Notes: generated by a model from the sequence alone, not told the origin. A stretch of DNA of 64,000 nt from an uncultured Flavobacteriales bacterium (GCA_903945495.1 CAJAVU010000002.1:59954-123953); one strand, 5' to 3'; numbered from the stretch's first letter, positions 26,385 to 36,110 are shown. Program-made: numbers and translations.

Positions 26385-26972
26385 ATGGCAACTCGTATTA
26401 GATTGCAAAGACATGGTAAGAAAGGGAATGCTTTCTTCCACATCGTAGCTGCAGACAGCAGAGCGAAAAGAGATGGTAAATTCATCGAAAAATTAGGTGT
26501 TTATAATCCAAACACTAATCCAGCAACAATCGATATCAATTTTGATAAAACGTTGAACTGGGTACAAGTTGGTGCTGAGATGTCAGATACAGCACGCGCT
26601 ATTTTATCATACAAAGGTGTTTTGTACAAAAACCACTTGTTGAATGGTGTTAAAAAAGGTGCGTTAACTGCTGATCAAGTTGAAGCTAAATTTGCTACTT
26701 GGTTAGCTGAAAAAGATGCTAAAATTGCAGGTAAAGTTAGCGGATTGGCTAAAAACGCAGATGCTGATAAAACAGCACGTTTGAAAGCTGAAGCTGATGC
26801 AAACGCGGCGAGAGTTGCGGCTATCGAAGCTAAAAATGCTCCAGTAGTAGAAGAAGTTGTTGAAGAAGTTGCTGAAGTTGAGGCAACAGAAGAAGCTGCT
26901 CCAGAAGCTACAGAAGAAGCAACTGAAGCTCCAGCTGAAGAAGCAGGAGACGCAGAAGCAACTGCAGAGTAA
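26385..26972 (+). CDS. rpsP: 30S ribosomal protein S16 with long acidic C-terminal tail
   Basis: The first ~80 residues are S16 (M-A-T-R-I-R-L-Q-R-H-G-K-K start, then A-A-D-S-R-A-K-R-D-G-K-F-I-E-K-L-G-V-Y-N-P), a small-subunit assembly protein. Total length is 195 aa, about twice the usual 80-90. The extension contains a Lys/Ala helical part (about 85-150) and a strongly acidic Glu/Ala/Val-rich tail (about 150-195). Extended S16 is known from several Bacteroidota. It leads an operon with rimM 13 bp downstream, a standard pairing. Confidence 0.95.
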   Translation: MATRIRLQRHGKKGNAFFHIVAADSRAKRDGKFIEKLGVYNPNTNPATIDINFDKTLNWVQVGAEMSDTARAILSYKGVLYKNHLLNGVKKGALTADQVEAKFATWLAEKDAKIAGKVSGLAKNADADKTARLKAEADANAARVAAIEAKNAPVVEEVVEEVAEVEATEEAAPEATEEATEAPAEEAGDAEATAE

Positions 26973-26985
26973 AAATTGACATTGA

Positions 26986-27513
26986 ATGAATAAAGCAGAC
27001 TGCTTTCATTTAGGATATGTAGCGAAACTTCACGGATTTAAAGGTGAAGTTTCGCTGTTTTTAGACGTTACGAATCCAGAAGATTACGAAACGCTAGATG
27101 CCTTGTTTATAGAAATAAATGGGCAATTATCTCCTTTTTTTGTTGCTTCCTTCAAATTGAAAAACAAAGGTTTCGCCGCTGTTAAATTTGAAGGTGTTGA
27201 TACAGAAAATGATGCGCGAATCCTTTTGCGCAAAAACCTATTCCTTCCAGCTCAAATTCTTCCGAAACTTTCAGGTAAAAATTTCTATGACCACGAAATA
27301 GTTGGATTCAAGGTGATTGATGTCAACTTTGGTGAAGTAGGAGTGATGGAATCAGTAATTGATTTATCAGTGAATCCATTGTTGCAAATCATGAATGGAT
27401 CCAAAGAAGTGCTTATTCCACTTATCGATGGAATTGTACAAGAGGTTGATCGCAAGAAAAAAACGCTTACGATTAATGCTCCTGCAGGATTAATTGAATT
27501 GTATTTAGGGTAG
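26986..27513 (+). CDS. rimM: 16S rRNA processing protein RimM
   Basis: 175 aa, as expected. The N-terminal RimM fold begins L-G-Y-V-A-K-L-H-G-F-K-G-E-V, and the C-terminal PRC-barrel includes F-Y-D-H-E-I-V-G-F and V-L-I-P-L-I-D-G-I-V. RimM helps maturation of the 30S head and contacts S19. It follows rpsP directly. trmD and rplS, the usual next genes, are not here; a different tRNA methyltransferase follows. Confidence 0.93.
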   Translation: MNKADCFHLGYVAKLHGFKGEVSLFLDVTNPEDYETLDALFIEINGQLSPFFVASFKLKNKGFAAVKFEGVDTENDARILLRKNLFLPAQILPKLSGKNFYDHEIVGFKVIDVNFGEVGVMESVIDLSVNPLLQIMNGSKEVLIPLIDGIVQEVDRKKKTLTINAPAGLIELYLG

Positions 27514-27548
27514 AATTCTGACTGATAAAGTTGATCTAGCAGCTAAAT

Positions 27549-28268
27549 ATGAATCCTAAATCACAAATTTTCCAATTCAAACATTTTTCCGTTTCTCAAT
27601 CCAATTCAGCTTTAAAAGTTGGAACGGATGCCATGGTTCTAGGAGCCTTGATTGAAACAACGAACGAAAAATCTGCACTTGATATTGGAACTGGAACAGG
27701 CGTTTTAGCATTGATGTTGGCCCAGAAAAATTCGACAATTTTTGTTGATACCATTGAAATTGATGCAGCTTCTTGTGTTGATGCCAATCTCAACTTTTCA
27801 AACTCCAAATGGAAAGAACGCTTACACTTAATTGAAGGTAATTTTTTAGATTATTCCTTCTCGAATCAATATGAGCTTATAGTGTCAAATCCACCGTTTT
27901 ATGTGGATGGTTTAACTAGTCCAGATGGGCGCACTAACCAAGCTAAGCATTCAAACGAATTGAATTTTGAAACGCTTTTTAATCGTGTGAATCAGTTACT
28001 TTCTTCGGAAGGAACCTTTTGGTTAATCTACCCTTTTGAAACACATGCCTTCGTGGAATCAATTGCGCGTAAAAATGAAATGTTTCCTTCTCAATTAATT
28101 GAAATCCAAGGAAAACCAAATCGACCTACTCGAATGGTGGCTTCTTTCAATAAAATGGCTTCGCCAATCAAGTGTGAAAACTTTGTAATTCGTGACGAAG
28201 AAGGCAATTATTCTCCAAACTACATTGAGGCAACGCGTGAATTTCATTCAAAAAAAATCGTCCGTTAA
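27549..28268 (+). CDS. trmN6: tRNA1(Val) (adenine37-N6)-methyltransferase
   Basis: 239 aa SAM-dependent methyltransferase. The SAM-binding loop D-I-G-T-G-T-G-V-L-A-L (about 40-50) and the catalytic N-P-P-F (about 114) are typical of N6-adenine methyltransferases of the YfiC/TrmN6 family. The N-terminal F-Q-F-K-H-F-S-V-x-Q and V-G-T-D-A-M-V-L-G-A also match this family. It follows rimM by 35 bp and may be in the same operon. Confidence 0.88.
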   Translation: MNPKSQIFQFKHFSVSQSNSALKVGTDAMVLGALIETTNEKSALDIGTGTGVLALMLAQKNSTIFVDTIEIDAASCVDANLNFSNSKWKERLHLIEGNFLDYSFSNQYELIVSNPPFYVDGLTSPDGRTNQAKHSNELNFETLFNRVNQLLSSEGTFWLIYPFETHAFVESIARKNEMFPSQLIEIQGKPNRPTRMVASFNKMASPIKCENFVIRDEEGNYSPNYIEATREFHSKKIVR

Positions 28269-28340
28269 TTTCGTTCATTATCAGTGAGTTAATACACTGT
28301 TCATAAAAGAATCAGATTTTTTTAAAATTATCTCACTTTT

Positions 28341-28374
28341 TTGGTCGTTAAGACAAAAGGAAAGAATAAATTTG
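28341..28374 (+). promoter_or_regulatory. nuo operon promoter
   Basis: A perfect TAAATTTG -7 box (28367-28374) has TTG at 28341-28343, 23 bp upstream. The inferred leader is about 90 nt. It contains a 6-bp inverted repeat AGAATT-ATTTC-AATTCT near 28399-28415. This is the only strong promoter seen for the 12.7-kb nuo run. Confidence 0.6.
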
Positions 28375-28471
28375 CACGTGTTTTTTTAACTTTCTTTAAG
28401 AATTATTTCAATTCTGATTGTAACTTAAGTAGAAAAGACAGACATTTTTAGAGGATTAAATTGATTAAGAA

Positions 28472-28840
28472 ATGAAATCAACAGGAATCGATTATTTACC
28501 AATATTGCTTCAGATCGGAGTGGTAGGTGGTTTTGTTGCGTTTGTATTGTTCATTACGCACTATCTTGGGCCACGCCTGAAATCAAAGAAAAAAGACGCA
28601 AACTGGGAGTGTGGTATCGAATCACAAGGAGACGCCCGTTTCCCTGTTTCTATACGCTATTTCATGACGGCGATCTTGTTCGTTTTGTTTGATGTTGAGG
28701 TGATTTTCTTTTATCCATACGCAGTTAATTTCAAAGCATTAGAACTAGAAGGCCTTTTGGCTGTTATACTATTTGTAGCCTTTTTCTTAATTGGCTTTTT
28801 CTATGTACTTAAAAAAGGAGCATTAGAATGGGAAAAATAG
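28472..28840 (+). CDS. nuoA: NADH-quinone oxidoreductase subunit A
   Basis: 122 aa, three membrane helices. The loop between helices 1 and 2 has the conserved [13 protein letters not shown], whose Cys lies near the quinone cavity. The segment [10 protein letters not shown] also matches the family. First gene of a complete nuoA-N operon; overlaps nuoB by 13 bp. Confidence 0.97.
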   Translation: MKSTGIDYLPILLQIGVVGGFVAFVLFITHYLGPRLKSKKKDANWECGIESQGDARFPVSIRYFMTAILFVLFDVEVIFFYPYAVNFKALELEGLLAVILFVAFFLIGFFYVLKKGALEWEK

Positions 28841-29373
28841 AAGATTTACAAGTAATCAATGGTGAAGGTTATCAGCTTTCATCTCTTGAAAAAGTTGTAG
28901 CAAGTGCACGTGCCAATTCAGTTTGGCCTTTGCCGTTTGCAACCTCTTGTTGCGGTATTGAATACATGGCAACAATGGGAAGTAACTACGATTTAGCGCG
29001 TTTTGGAATGGAGCGTATGTCGTTCTCTCCGCGTCAAGCAGATTTATTAATTGTAGCAGGAACAATCTCGAAAAAATTAGCACCTGTGTTAAAACAAGTG
29101 TACGAACAAATGGCTGAACCGAAATGGGTGCTTTCTGTTGGTGCATGTGCTAGTTCAGGAGGAATTTTCGATACATATTCTGTTTTGCAAGGAATCGATC
29201 GCGTGATACCAGTGGATGTTTACGTTCCTGGATGTCCGCCAAGACCAGAACAAATCATTGACGGAATCATGAAAATTCACGAAATGGTGAAACATGAATC
29301 GTTAAGAAGAAGATATTCAGATGAATATAAATCATTGTTGAATTCATACAATATTGAAAGCAATGAAGAGTAA
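28828..29373 (+). CDS. nuoB: NADH-quinone oxidoreductase subunit B
   Basis: 181 aa peripheral subunit that holds cluster N2, the last iron-sulfur centre before quinone. The ligands are visible: the tandem pair in [17 protein letters not shown] and V-P-G-C-P-P-R-P-E. Overlaps both neighbours, showing translational coupling. Confidence 0.97.
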   Translation: MGKIEDLQVINGEGYQLSSLEKVVASARANSVWPLPFATSCCGIEYMATMGSNYDLARFGMERMSFSPRQADLLIVAGTISKKLAPVLKQVYEQMAEPKWVLSVGACASSGGIFDTYSVLQGIDRVIPVDVYVPGCPPRPEQIIDGIMKIHEMVKHESLRRRYSDEYKSLLNSYNIESNEE

Positions 29374-29872
29374 ATTGAGCAACGAACAAGTAGCAGAACG
29401 TTTGCAAACACAATTTGGTGAGCACATCAAATCGGTGGAAACACCTTACGATTTCTTGACAATCGAAGTGGATGCTGCGAAATTATACGATATCATTTTT
29501 TGGTTGAAAACAGATAGCGAATTGCAAATTTCGTTTTTAACGAATTTAGGCGGTGTTCACTATCCAGACAGCGAAGGAAGTGAGTTTGCTATTGTTTACC
29601 ATTTACAAAGTATGGTGAATAATTTCAGATTGCGTTTAAAAGCATTCGTTTCGAAAGAAAATACTGAAGTAGATTCAATCGTAGATATCTATGCTGGAGC
29701 GAATTGGATGGAACGTGAAACATTTGATTTTTACGGAATCACATTCAACGGTCACCCAGACATGAGAAGAATTTTAAATGAAGATTCAATGGATTACTTC
29801 CCAATGCGTAAAGAATACCATTTGGAAGATGCAACCCGTGAAGATAAAGACGACCGTTTCTTCGGTAGATAA
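29363..29872 (+). CDS. nuoC: NADH-quinone oxidoreductase subunit C
   Basis: 169 aa 30-kDa-type subunit of the peripheral arm. Signature region [24 protein letters not shown] is clear. The ATG at 29363 is used, which overlaps nuoB by 11 bp. An in-frame TTG at 29354 is less likely. NuoC and NuoD are separate here, unlike the NuoCD fusion of E. coli. Confidence 0.95.
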   Translation: MKSKLSNEQVAERLQTQFGEHIKSVETPYDFLTIEVDAAKLYDIIFWLKTDSELQISFLTNLGGVHYPDSEGSEFAIVYHLQSMVNNFRLRLKAFVSKENTEVDSIVDIYAGANWMERETFDFYGITFNGHPDMRRILNEDSMDYFPMRKEYHLEDATREDKDDRFFGR

Positions 29873-29884
29873 AATTGCAGAGTT

Positions 29885-31117
29885 ATGAGTAATTGGATGG
29901 AAGAAAAATTGCACGATTCAGGTTATGTTGAGAAATCAACTGAAACAATCGATGGCGATATAGCAACATTGAATCTTGGGCCAACGCACCCTGCAACCCA
30001 CGGTATTTTCCAAAATGTATTGAAAGTAGATGGAGAAAAAATTCTTTCTTCTGAACAAACAGTTGGATACATTCACCGTGCATTTGAAAAATTAGCGGAA
30101 AGAAGACCTTATAACCAAATTACACCAATCACTGACCGTTTAAACTATTGTTCATCGCCAATCAACAACATGGGTTGGGAAATGACGGTTGAAAAATTGA
30201 TTGGGGCTGAGATTCCAAAACGTGTTGAGTACATGCGTGTAATCATCATGGAATTAGCACGCATTGCAGACCACTTGGTATGTAACTCGGTAATTGGTGT
30301 AGATACTGGAGCGTTAACTGGATTTACGTATGTATTCCAAGAGCGTGAAAAAATTTATGAATTGTACGAAGAAGTGTGTGGAGCACGTCTTACAACAAAC
30401 ATCGGTCGTATCGGTGGATTCGAGAGAGATTTCTCGCCAACATTCTACAAAAAATTAGACAATTTCTTAAAAACGTTCCCGAAAGTATTCAACGAGTTTG
30501 ATTCTCTTTTGTCACGTAATAGAATTTTCATGGATCGTACGATTGGAGCAGGACCTATTTCTGCGCAACGTGCCTTAGATTATTCGTTTGTTGGACCAAA
30601 CTTGCGTGCAGCAGGTGTTGATTACGATGTACGTGTAATGAATCCATATTCGTCGTACGAAGATTTCGATTTCATCGTTCCTGTTGGAACACAAGGTGAT
30701 ACATACGATCGTTTCCAAGTTAGACAAGAAGAAATTCGTCAAAGTCTTCGCATTATTGAACAAGCGTATAAAAATCTTCCAGAAGGAAGTTATAAAGCAG
30801 ATATTCCTGAGTTCTATTTACCTCCGAAAGAAGAGGTCTACAATAACATGGAAGCATTGATTTATCACTTCAAAATTGTAATGGGAGAAACACCAATTCC
30901 TGCTGGTGAAGTTTATCACAGTGTGGAAGGTGGAAACGGTGAATTAGGTTATTACTTAATTTCTGATGGTGGACGTTCACCTTACCGTTTACAATTTAGA
31001 AGACCTTGTTTTATTTACTACCAAGCATATCCTGAAATGATTACCGGTCAAAATATCAGTGATGCTGTATTGACTTTGAGTAGTATGAATGTTATTGCCG
31101 GTGAATTAGACGCATAA
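29885..31117 (+). CDS. nuoD: NADH-quinone oxidoreductase subunit D
   Basis: 410 aa 49-kDa-type subunit that forms the quinone site with NuoB and NuoH. Motif L-G-P-T-H-P-A-T-H-G near residue 31 carries the quinone-site His region, and Y-I-H-R-A-F-E-K-L-A-E follows. The C-terminal I-I-A-G-E-L-D-type end (here V-I-A-G-E-L-D-A) is typical. 12 bp after nuoC. Confidence 0.97.
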   Translation: MSNWMEEKLHDSGYVEKSTETIDGDIATLNLGPTHPATHGIFQNVLKVDGEKILSSEQTVGYIHRAFEKLAERRPYNQITPITDRLNYCSSPINNMGWEMTVEKLIGAEIPKRVEYMRVIIMELARIADHLVCNSVIGVDTGALTGFTYVFQEREKIYELYEEVCGARLTTNIGRIGGFERDFSPTFYKKLDNFLKTFPKVFNEFDSLLSRNRIFMDRTIGAGPISAQRALDYSFVGPNLRAAGVDYDVRVMNPYSSYEDFDFIVPVGTQGDTYDRFQVRQEEIRQSLRIIEQAYKNLPEGSYKADIPEFYLPPKEEVYNNMEALIYHFKIVMGETPIPAGEVYHSVEGGNGELGYYLISDGGRSPYRLQFRRPCFIYYQAYPEMITGQNISDAVLTLSSMNVIAGELDA

Positions 31118-31120
31118 GTT

Positions 31121-31660
31121 ATGAGTAATACACACGTAGATTTAAGCAAAAGACACAGCGAAAAGCCAACGTTCAGTGCAGAGAAAATTGCTGAAGTTCA
31201 AGCGCTGATTGCTTCTTATCCAGAAGGAAAAAGTAAAAGTGCGTTGATTCGTATTTTGCACATTGCAGAAGAAGAATTTGGTGGATGGTTAAGTATCGAA
31301 ACAATGGATTATGTTGCTGAGATTCTGAAGATTCAACCAATCGAAGTATATGAGGTTGCAACATTCTATACGATGTTCAATCTTGATCCAGTTGGAAAAC
31401 ATGTATTTGAAGTATGTCACACAGGTCCTTGTATGATCAGTGGAAGCGACAACATCATGGATTACATCCAGCAAAAATTGGAGATCAAAGTAGGTGAAAC
31501 AACAAAAGACGGAATGTTTACATTGAAAACTGCTGAGTGCTTAGGTGCTTGTGGTTACGCTCCTATGTTGCAATGTGGTAAAAAATTCCACGAACACCTT
31601 ACGAAAGAAAGAGTAGATGAAATTATTGCAGCTTACCGTTCAGGTGAGATGCCTAAATAA
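31121..31660 (+). CDS. nuoE: NADH-quinone oxidoreductase subunit E
   Basis: 179 aa thioredoxin-fold 2Fe-2S protein (cluster N1a). The four Cys ligands are in C-H-T-G-P-C and C-L-G-A-C-G-Y-A-P. Part of the NADH dehydrogenase module with nuoF and nuoG. 3 bp after nuoD. Confidence 0.96.
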   Translation: MSNTHVDLSKRHSEKPTFSAEKIAEVQALIASYPEGKSKSALIRILHIAEEEFGGWLSIETMDYVAEILKIQPIEVYEVATFYTMFNLDPVGKHVFEVCHTGPCMISGSDNIMDYIQQKLEIKVGETTKDGMFTLKTAECLGACGYAPMLQCGKKFHEHLTKERVDEIIAAYRSGEMPK

Positions 31661-31672
31661 TCAATAGAACGC

Positions 31673-33013
31673 ATGGCGAGAAAGTTACTTTTAGAGCATG
31701 ATGATGTACCAGGAATCGAAACCTTTGAAGTTTATCGTAAACTGGGTGGATATCGTTCTGTAGAAAAGGCATTGAAAACGATGTCTCCGGAACAAATTGT
31801 TGAGGAGGTTCAAAAATCAGGATTAAGAGGTCGTGGTGGAGCAGGTTTCCCTACAGGAATGAAATGGTCATTTTTAGCAAAACCAGAAGGTGTTCCAAGA
31901 TACCTTTTGTGTAACGCGGATGAGAGTGAGCCAGGAACATTCAAAGACCGTTATTTAATGGAGAAAATTCCACACAAATTAATTGAAGGGATGATTGTTT
32001 CAAGTTTTGCACTTGGAGCAAATTTGTCGTTCATTTATATCCGTGGTGAATATATGTGGGTGTTAGAGATTCTTGAAAAAGCAATCGCTGAGGCTTACGC
32101 AAATGGTTTCTTGGGAAAAAACATCCTTGGTTCTGGTTACGATTTAGATTTACGTGTTGCTCCAGGTGGAGGTGCGTATATCTGTGGTGAAGAAACTGCA
32201 TTGATCGAATCATTGGAAGGAAAACGTGGTAATCCACGTATGAAACCACCATTCCCAGCCGTTAAAGGTTTGTGGGGATGTCCTACTGTTGTGAACAATG
32301 TCGAAACAATCGCTGCGGTTGTTCCAATTATAAACGATGGTGGAGAAGAATATGCAAAAATCGGACTTGGAAAAAGTACAGGTACAAAATTAATTTCTGC
32401 TAGTGGTAACTTGGTTCGTCCAGGTGTTTACGAGATTGAAATGGGAATGACTGTAGAAGAATTTATCTACGGTGATGACTGGTGTCGTGGAATCGCTAAT
32501 GGCAAGAAAATGAAAGCGTGTATTCCTGGAGGTTCTTCAGTTCCAATTCTGCCTGCTCACTTGATTACAAAAACAGCTGCTGGTGAAGATCGTTTGATGA
32601 CCTACGAAAGTTTGTCTGACGGTGGTTTCGCAACAGGTTCAATGTTGGGTTCAGGTGGATTCATTGTTTTTGATGAAGACCAATGTATCGTTCGCAATAC
32701 GTGGACATTCGCTCGTTTCTACGCACACGAATCATGTGGACAATGTTCACCATGTCGCGAAGGAACAGGTTGGATGGAAAAAGTATTGAACCGTTTGGAG
32801 CATGGACAAGGAAATATGCGTGATATCGATTTGTTGGCTGAAATCAACAAGAAAATCGAAGGGAATACTATTTGTCCACTTGGTGATGCTGCGGCATGGC
32901 CAGTAGCAGCTGCTATTCGTCACTTCCGTGAAGAGTTTGAATGGCACGTTACAAATCGTGAAGAATCACAAACAAGAAACTATGGTTTGCTAAAAGCGCC
33001 AGTAGTAGGTTAA
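31673..33013 (+). CDS. nuoF: NADH-quinone oxidoreductase subunit F
   Basis: 446 aa subunit that oxidises NADH. It shows the FMN/NADH-binding G-R-G-G-A-G-F-P-T-G-M-K-W (about residue 50), the second glycine-rich segment G-A-Y-I-C-G-E-E-T-A-L and the 4Fe-4S (N3) motif E-S-C-G-Q-C-S-P-C-R-E-G-T with a later Cys in T-I-C-P-L-G-D-A. All catalytic features are intact. Confidence 0.97.
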   Translation: MARKLLLEHDDVPGIETFEVYRKLGGYRSVEKALKTMSPEQIVEEVQKSGLRGRGGAGFPTGMKWSFLAKPEGVPRYLLCNADESEPGTFKDRYLMEKIPHKLIEGMIVSSFALGANLSFIYIRGEYMWVLEILEKAIAEAYANGFLGKNILGSGYDLDLRVAPGGGAYICGEETALIESLEGKRGNPRMKPPFPAVKGLWGCPTVVNNVETIAAVVPIINDGGEEYAKIGLGKSTGTKLISASGNLVRPGVYEIEMGMTVEEFIYGDDWCRGIANGKKMKACIPGGSSVPILPAHLITKTAAGEDRLMTYESLSDGGFATGSMLGSGGFIVFDEDQCIVRNTWTFARFYAHESCGQCSPCREGTGWMEKVLNRLEHGQGNMRDIDLLAEINKKIEGNTICPLGDAAAWPVAAAIRHFREEFEWHVTNREESQTRNYGLLKAPVVG

Positions 33014-33049
33014 TGTTAATTCGCTGTAAAGCAATAAAAAAACAATAGT

Positions 33050-34012
33050 ATGGTAAAGGTTACCATTGACGACGTTCAGATAGAAGTAGAACCGGGAACA
33101 ACAATCCTGAATGCTGCTCGTCAAATTGGAGGCGATGTCGTTCCTCCAGCGATGTGTTTTTATAGCAAACTTCCAGGAACGGGAGGGAAATGTAGAACAT
33201 GTTTGGTGGAAGTAGCAGCTGGTTCTGAAAAAGATCCACGTCCAATGCCAAAATTAATGGCTTCTTGTTCAACACAAGTGATGGATGGAATGATTGTAAA
33301 AAACAAAACAAGTGAGCGCGTGCAAGAAGGACGTGGTGGCGTTGTTGAGTTCTTATTGATCAATCACCCATTGGATTGTCCAGTTTGTGACCAAGCAGGT
33401 GAGTGTAACTTACAAGATCTTGGTTTCCAACATGGAGGTGCAAAAACACGCTACGAAGAAGAAAGAAGAACGTACGATCCAATCGATATTGGTAACAAAA
33501 TCAAATTGCACATGAATCGTTGCATTTTGTGTTACCGTTGTGTTCACGTTGCAAATCAGTTGACTGATTCACGTGTGCATGGTGTATTAAATCGTGGTGA
33601 ACATGCTGAAATTAGTACATACATTGAAAATGCGATTGAAAATGATTTTTCAGGAAACATGATTGATGTTTGTCCAGTTGGAGCATTGACAGATAAAACA
33701 TTCCGTTTCAAAAGTCGTGTTTGGTTCTTGAAACCAATGGACGTTTCATGTGAATGTACAAAATGTTCAGGTAAAGCAGTTGCTTGGATGTTTGGTGATG
33801 AAATCTACCGTGTTACAGCGCGTAAAGATAAATATGGCGAAGTAGAAGACCAAGATGGAAAAACTGGTTGGATTTGTAACGATTGTCGTTTCGAAAAGAA
33901 AGATCCAGCTAAATGGAGCATCGAAGGACCTCGTAAAATCAATCGTCACTCTGTTATTTCTCAAGGACACTACCAAAGTCCAAGAGGTAATTCACAAAAA
34001 AAAATTAACTAA
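33050..34012 (+). CDS. nuoG: NADH-quinone oxidoreductase subunit G, short form
   Basis: 320 aa. It contains the 2Fe-2S domain (C-x10-C-x2-C near residues 35-50 and a fourth Cys in A-S-C-S-T-Q), the His/Cys 4Fe-4S motif H-P-L-D-C-P-V-C-D-x-A-G-E-C, and the next cluster R-C-I-L-C-Y-R-C with V-C-P-V-G-A-L. A last Cys set C-E-C-T-K-C and C-N-D-C follows. The large molybdopterin-oxidoreductase-like domain of classical NuoG (about 700-900 aa) is absent. The next gene, nuoH, starts at its stop codon, so this is a natural short form and not a frameshift. Confidence 0.95.
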   Translation: MVKVTIDDVQIEVEPGTTILNAARQIGGDVVPPAMCFYSKLPGTGGKCRTCLVEVAAGSEKDPRPMPKLMASCSTQVMDGMIVKNKTSERVQEGRGGVVEFLLINHPLDCPVCDQAGECNLQDLGFQHGGAKTRYEEERRTYDPIDIGNKIKLHMNRCILCYRCVHVANQLTDSRVHGVLNRGEHAEISTYIENAIENDFSGNMIDVCPVGALTDKTFRFKSRVWFLKPMDVSCECTKCSGKAVAWMFGDEIYRVTARKDKYGEVEDQDGKTGWICNDCRFEKKDPAKWSIEGPRKINRHSVISQGHYQSPRGNSQKKIN

Positions 34013-35043
34013 TGGAGACTAGTGAATTAATCGAAAAGCTCGTTTTAATTGTTGTTTTGTTTGCAGTTACTTTAGGAATTGCGGCGTATGCAACCTATTT
34101 TGAGCGTAAAGTAGCAGCTTGGTTTCAGGATCGTATCGGTCCAGATAGAGCTGGTCCATTTGGAATCTTACAACCTTTAGCAGATGGTGGGAAATTGTTC
34201 TTTAAAGAAGATTTTGTTCCTGAAGCAGCAGAAAAATGGTTGTTCATCTTAGGACCTGGTATTGCCATGTTCACTGCCTTGATGACTGGTTCAGTTATTC
34301 CTTGGAGTACAAACTTGACATTATTTGGTCAAGATATTGCGTTGCAAGTGGCTGACGTAAACATCGGAATCTTGTTCATCATGGGCTTCTTGTCAATTGG
34401 AGTTTATGGAATTATGATTGGTGGTTGGGCATCGAATAACAAATACTCTTTGTTTAGTGCTGTCCGCGCAAGTTCTCAAATGATTTCGTACGAATTAGCA
34501 ATGGGAATCTGTGTGATAGTTGTTGTTATGATGACAGGAAGTTTAGGCTTGAGAGAAATTGTAGACGCTCAACATGGAATGAACTGGAATGTATTCTATC
34601 AACCAGTTGCGTTTGTGGTATTCTTTATTTGTGCCTTAGCAGAAACGAATCGTGCTCCTTTCGATTTACCAGAATGTGAGAGTGAGTTGATTGGTGGTTA
34701 CCACACGGAATATGGTTCAATGAAAATGGGATTCTATTTATTCGCTGAATATGTGAGTTTATTCATTTCATCGGCGGTTATTTCAACTTTATTCTTCGGA
34801 GGATACAACTTCCCAGGAATGGACAATTTCGAAGGAAACACATTGGCGATTCTTGGCGTTGTGGCGATGTTCACAAAAACATTCATCTTCGTCTTCATTT
34901 TCATGTGGATCAGATGGACACTTCCTCGTTTCCGTTTCGATCAATTGATGCATTTGGGTTGGAAAAGTTTAATTCCGATTTCGCTAATTAATTTATTAAT
35001 CACTGGACTTGTCATTGCGTTCAATGAAGGTTGGTTTAAATAA
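34012..35043 (+). CDS. nuoH: NADH-quinone oxidoreductase subunit H
   Basis: 343 aa membrane subunit with eight or so helices linking the quinone cavity to the proton channels. Conserved E-R-K-V-A-A-W-F-Q-D-R-I-G-P and E-T-N-R-A-P-F-D-L-P-E-x-E-S-E-L (the acidic loop) are both present. Its ATG overlaps the nuoG stop by 1 bp (TAATG). Confidence 0.97.
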   Translation: METSELIEKLVLIVVLFAVTLGIAAYATYFERKVAAWFQDRIGPDRAGPFGILQPLADGGKLFFKEDFVPEAAEKWLFILGPGIAMFTALMTGSVIPWSTNLTLFGQDIALQVADVNIGILFIMGFLSIGVYGIMIGGWASNNKYSLFSAVRASSQMISYELAMGICVIVVVMMTGSLGLREIVDAQHGMNWNVFYQPVAFVVFFICALAETNRAPFDLPECESELIGGYHTEYGSMKMGFYLFAEYVSLFISSAVISTLFFGGYNFPGMDNFEGNTLAILGVVAMFTKTFIFVFIFMWIRWTLPRFRFDQLMHLGWKSLIPISLINLLITGLVIAFNEGWFK

Positions 35044-35047
35044 CTAG

Positions 35048-35599
35048 ATGAATACTATGCAAAGTTTAACTGATAGAAAGAAAGTAGTTTCCAAAAAGGA
35101 AATGACCTTCATGGAGAAACTCTACCTTCCAGCAATTATTGGTGGGATGTGGATAACCTTCAAGCATTTATTCCGTAAAAACAACACGGTAAAATATCCT
35201 GAAGAAACACGTGAATTCGCCCCAGTTTACCGCGGTCAACATGTGTTGAAACGCGATGAAGAAGGACGTGAGAATTGTACGGCTTGTGGATTGTGTGCAG
35301 TTGCTTGTCCAGCTGAGGCAATTACAATGGTTGCTGCGGAACGCGTTAAAGGAGAAGAAAACCTTTATCGTGAAGAAAAATATGCTGAGAAATACGAAAT
35401 CAATATGTTGCGTTGTATCTTCTGTGGATTGTGCGAAGAAGCATGTCCAAAAGAAGCAATCTTCTTAACAGATCGTATTGTTCCTTCAAATTTCGAACGC
35501 GATGAATTTGTATATGGTAAAGATCGATTGGTAGAACAATTGAACGACCGTATCGATATTACGAAAAGACAACACACTGGTAAAAGATCGAAGATATGA
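35048..35599 (+). CDS. nuoI: NADH-quinone oxidoreductase subunit I
   Basis: 183 aa ferredoxin-like subunit with two 4Fe-4S clusters (N6a and N6b). The Cys motifs C-T-A-C-G-L-C-A-V-A-C-P and C-I-F-C-G-L-C-E-E-A-C-P are both complete. Overlaps nuoJ by 4 bp. Confidence 0.97.
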   Translation: MNTMQSLTDRKKVVSKKEMTFMEKLYLPAIIGGMWITFKHLFRKNNTVKYPEETREFAPVYRGQHVLKRDEEGRENCTACGLCAVACPAEAITMVAAERVKGEENLYREEKYAEKYEINMLRCIFCGLCEEACPKEAIFLTDRIVPSNFERDEFVYGKDRLVEQLNDRIDITKRQHTGKRSKI

Positions 35600-36108
35600 G
35601 TTTAGAACTAGTCGCAACAATTTTGGGTGGTTTAACCATTGGCTCTGCTTTAATGGTAGTAATCAGTAAACACCCGGTGAGAAGTGTACTTTTTTTAGTA
35701 CTTACTTTCTTCCTTATTTCATCGAACTACATTTTGATGAATGCTCAATTCCTTGCAATCGTTAACATTATCGTATACGCTGGTGCAATCATGGTATTGT
35801 TCCTGTTCGTATTGATGTTATTGAATCTCAGCAAGGACAATGAACCGAAAAGTCCATTCTACATTAAGATTGCCGCAGTTACGGCTGGAGGAGTTCTTTT
35901 AACAGTGTTAATCGCTGCCTTGAAAGATGGAATCACAGTGGGCGCAACTTCAACGGTTGATGGTTCAAGTGAAGGATTGGTTCAAAACTTGGGTCATTTG
36001 TTATTTACGAAATACGTATTGCCATTTGAAATTTCTTCTGTCTTGTTCATTGCCGCAATGGTAGGAGCAGTTCTTTTAGCAAAACGTGAAAAACAATTAA
36101 TTGATTAA
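35596..36108 (+). CDS. nuoJ: NADH-quinone oxidoreductase subunit J
   Basis: 170 aa, five membrane helices. The third helix region I-V-Y-A-G-A-I-M-V-L-F-L-F-V-L-M-L-L is the conserved NuoJ core that forms a pi-bulge gating helix. 2 bp before nuoK. Confidence 0.96.
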   Translation: MSLELVATILGGLTIGSALMVVISKHPVRSVLFLVLTFFLISSNYILMNAQFLAIVNIIVYAGAIMVLFLFVLMLLNLSKDNEPKSPFYIKIAAVTAGGVLLTVLIAALKDGITVGATSTVDGSSEGLVQNLGHLLFTKYVLPFEISSVLFIAAMVGAVLLAKREKQLID

Positions 36109-36110
36109 TT

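Noticed and set aside
33050..34012. nuoG truncated by frameshift or stop
   Set aside because: The next gene starts exactly at the stop and the short form is usual in Bacteroidota; no remnant of the missing domain follows.
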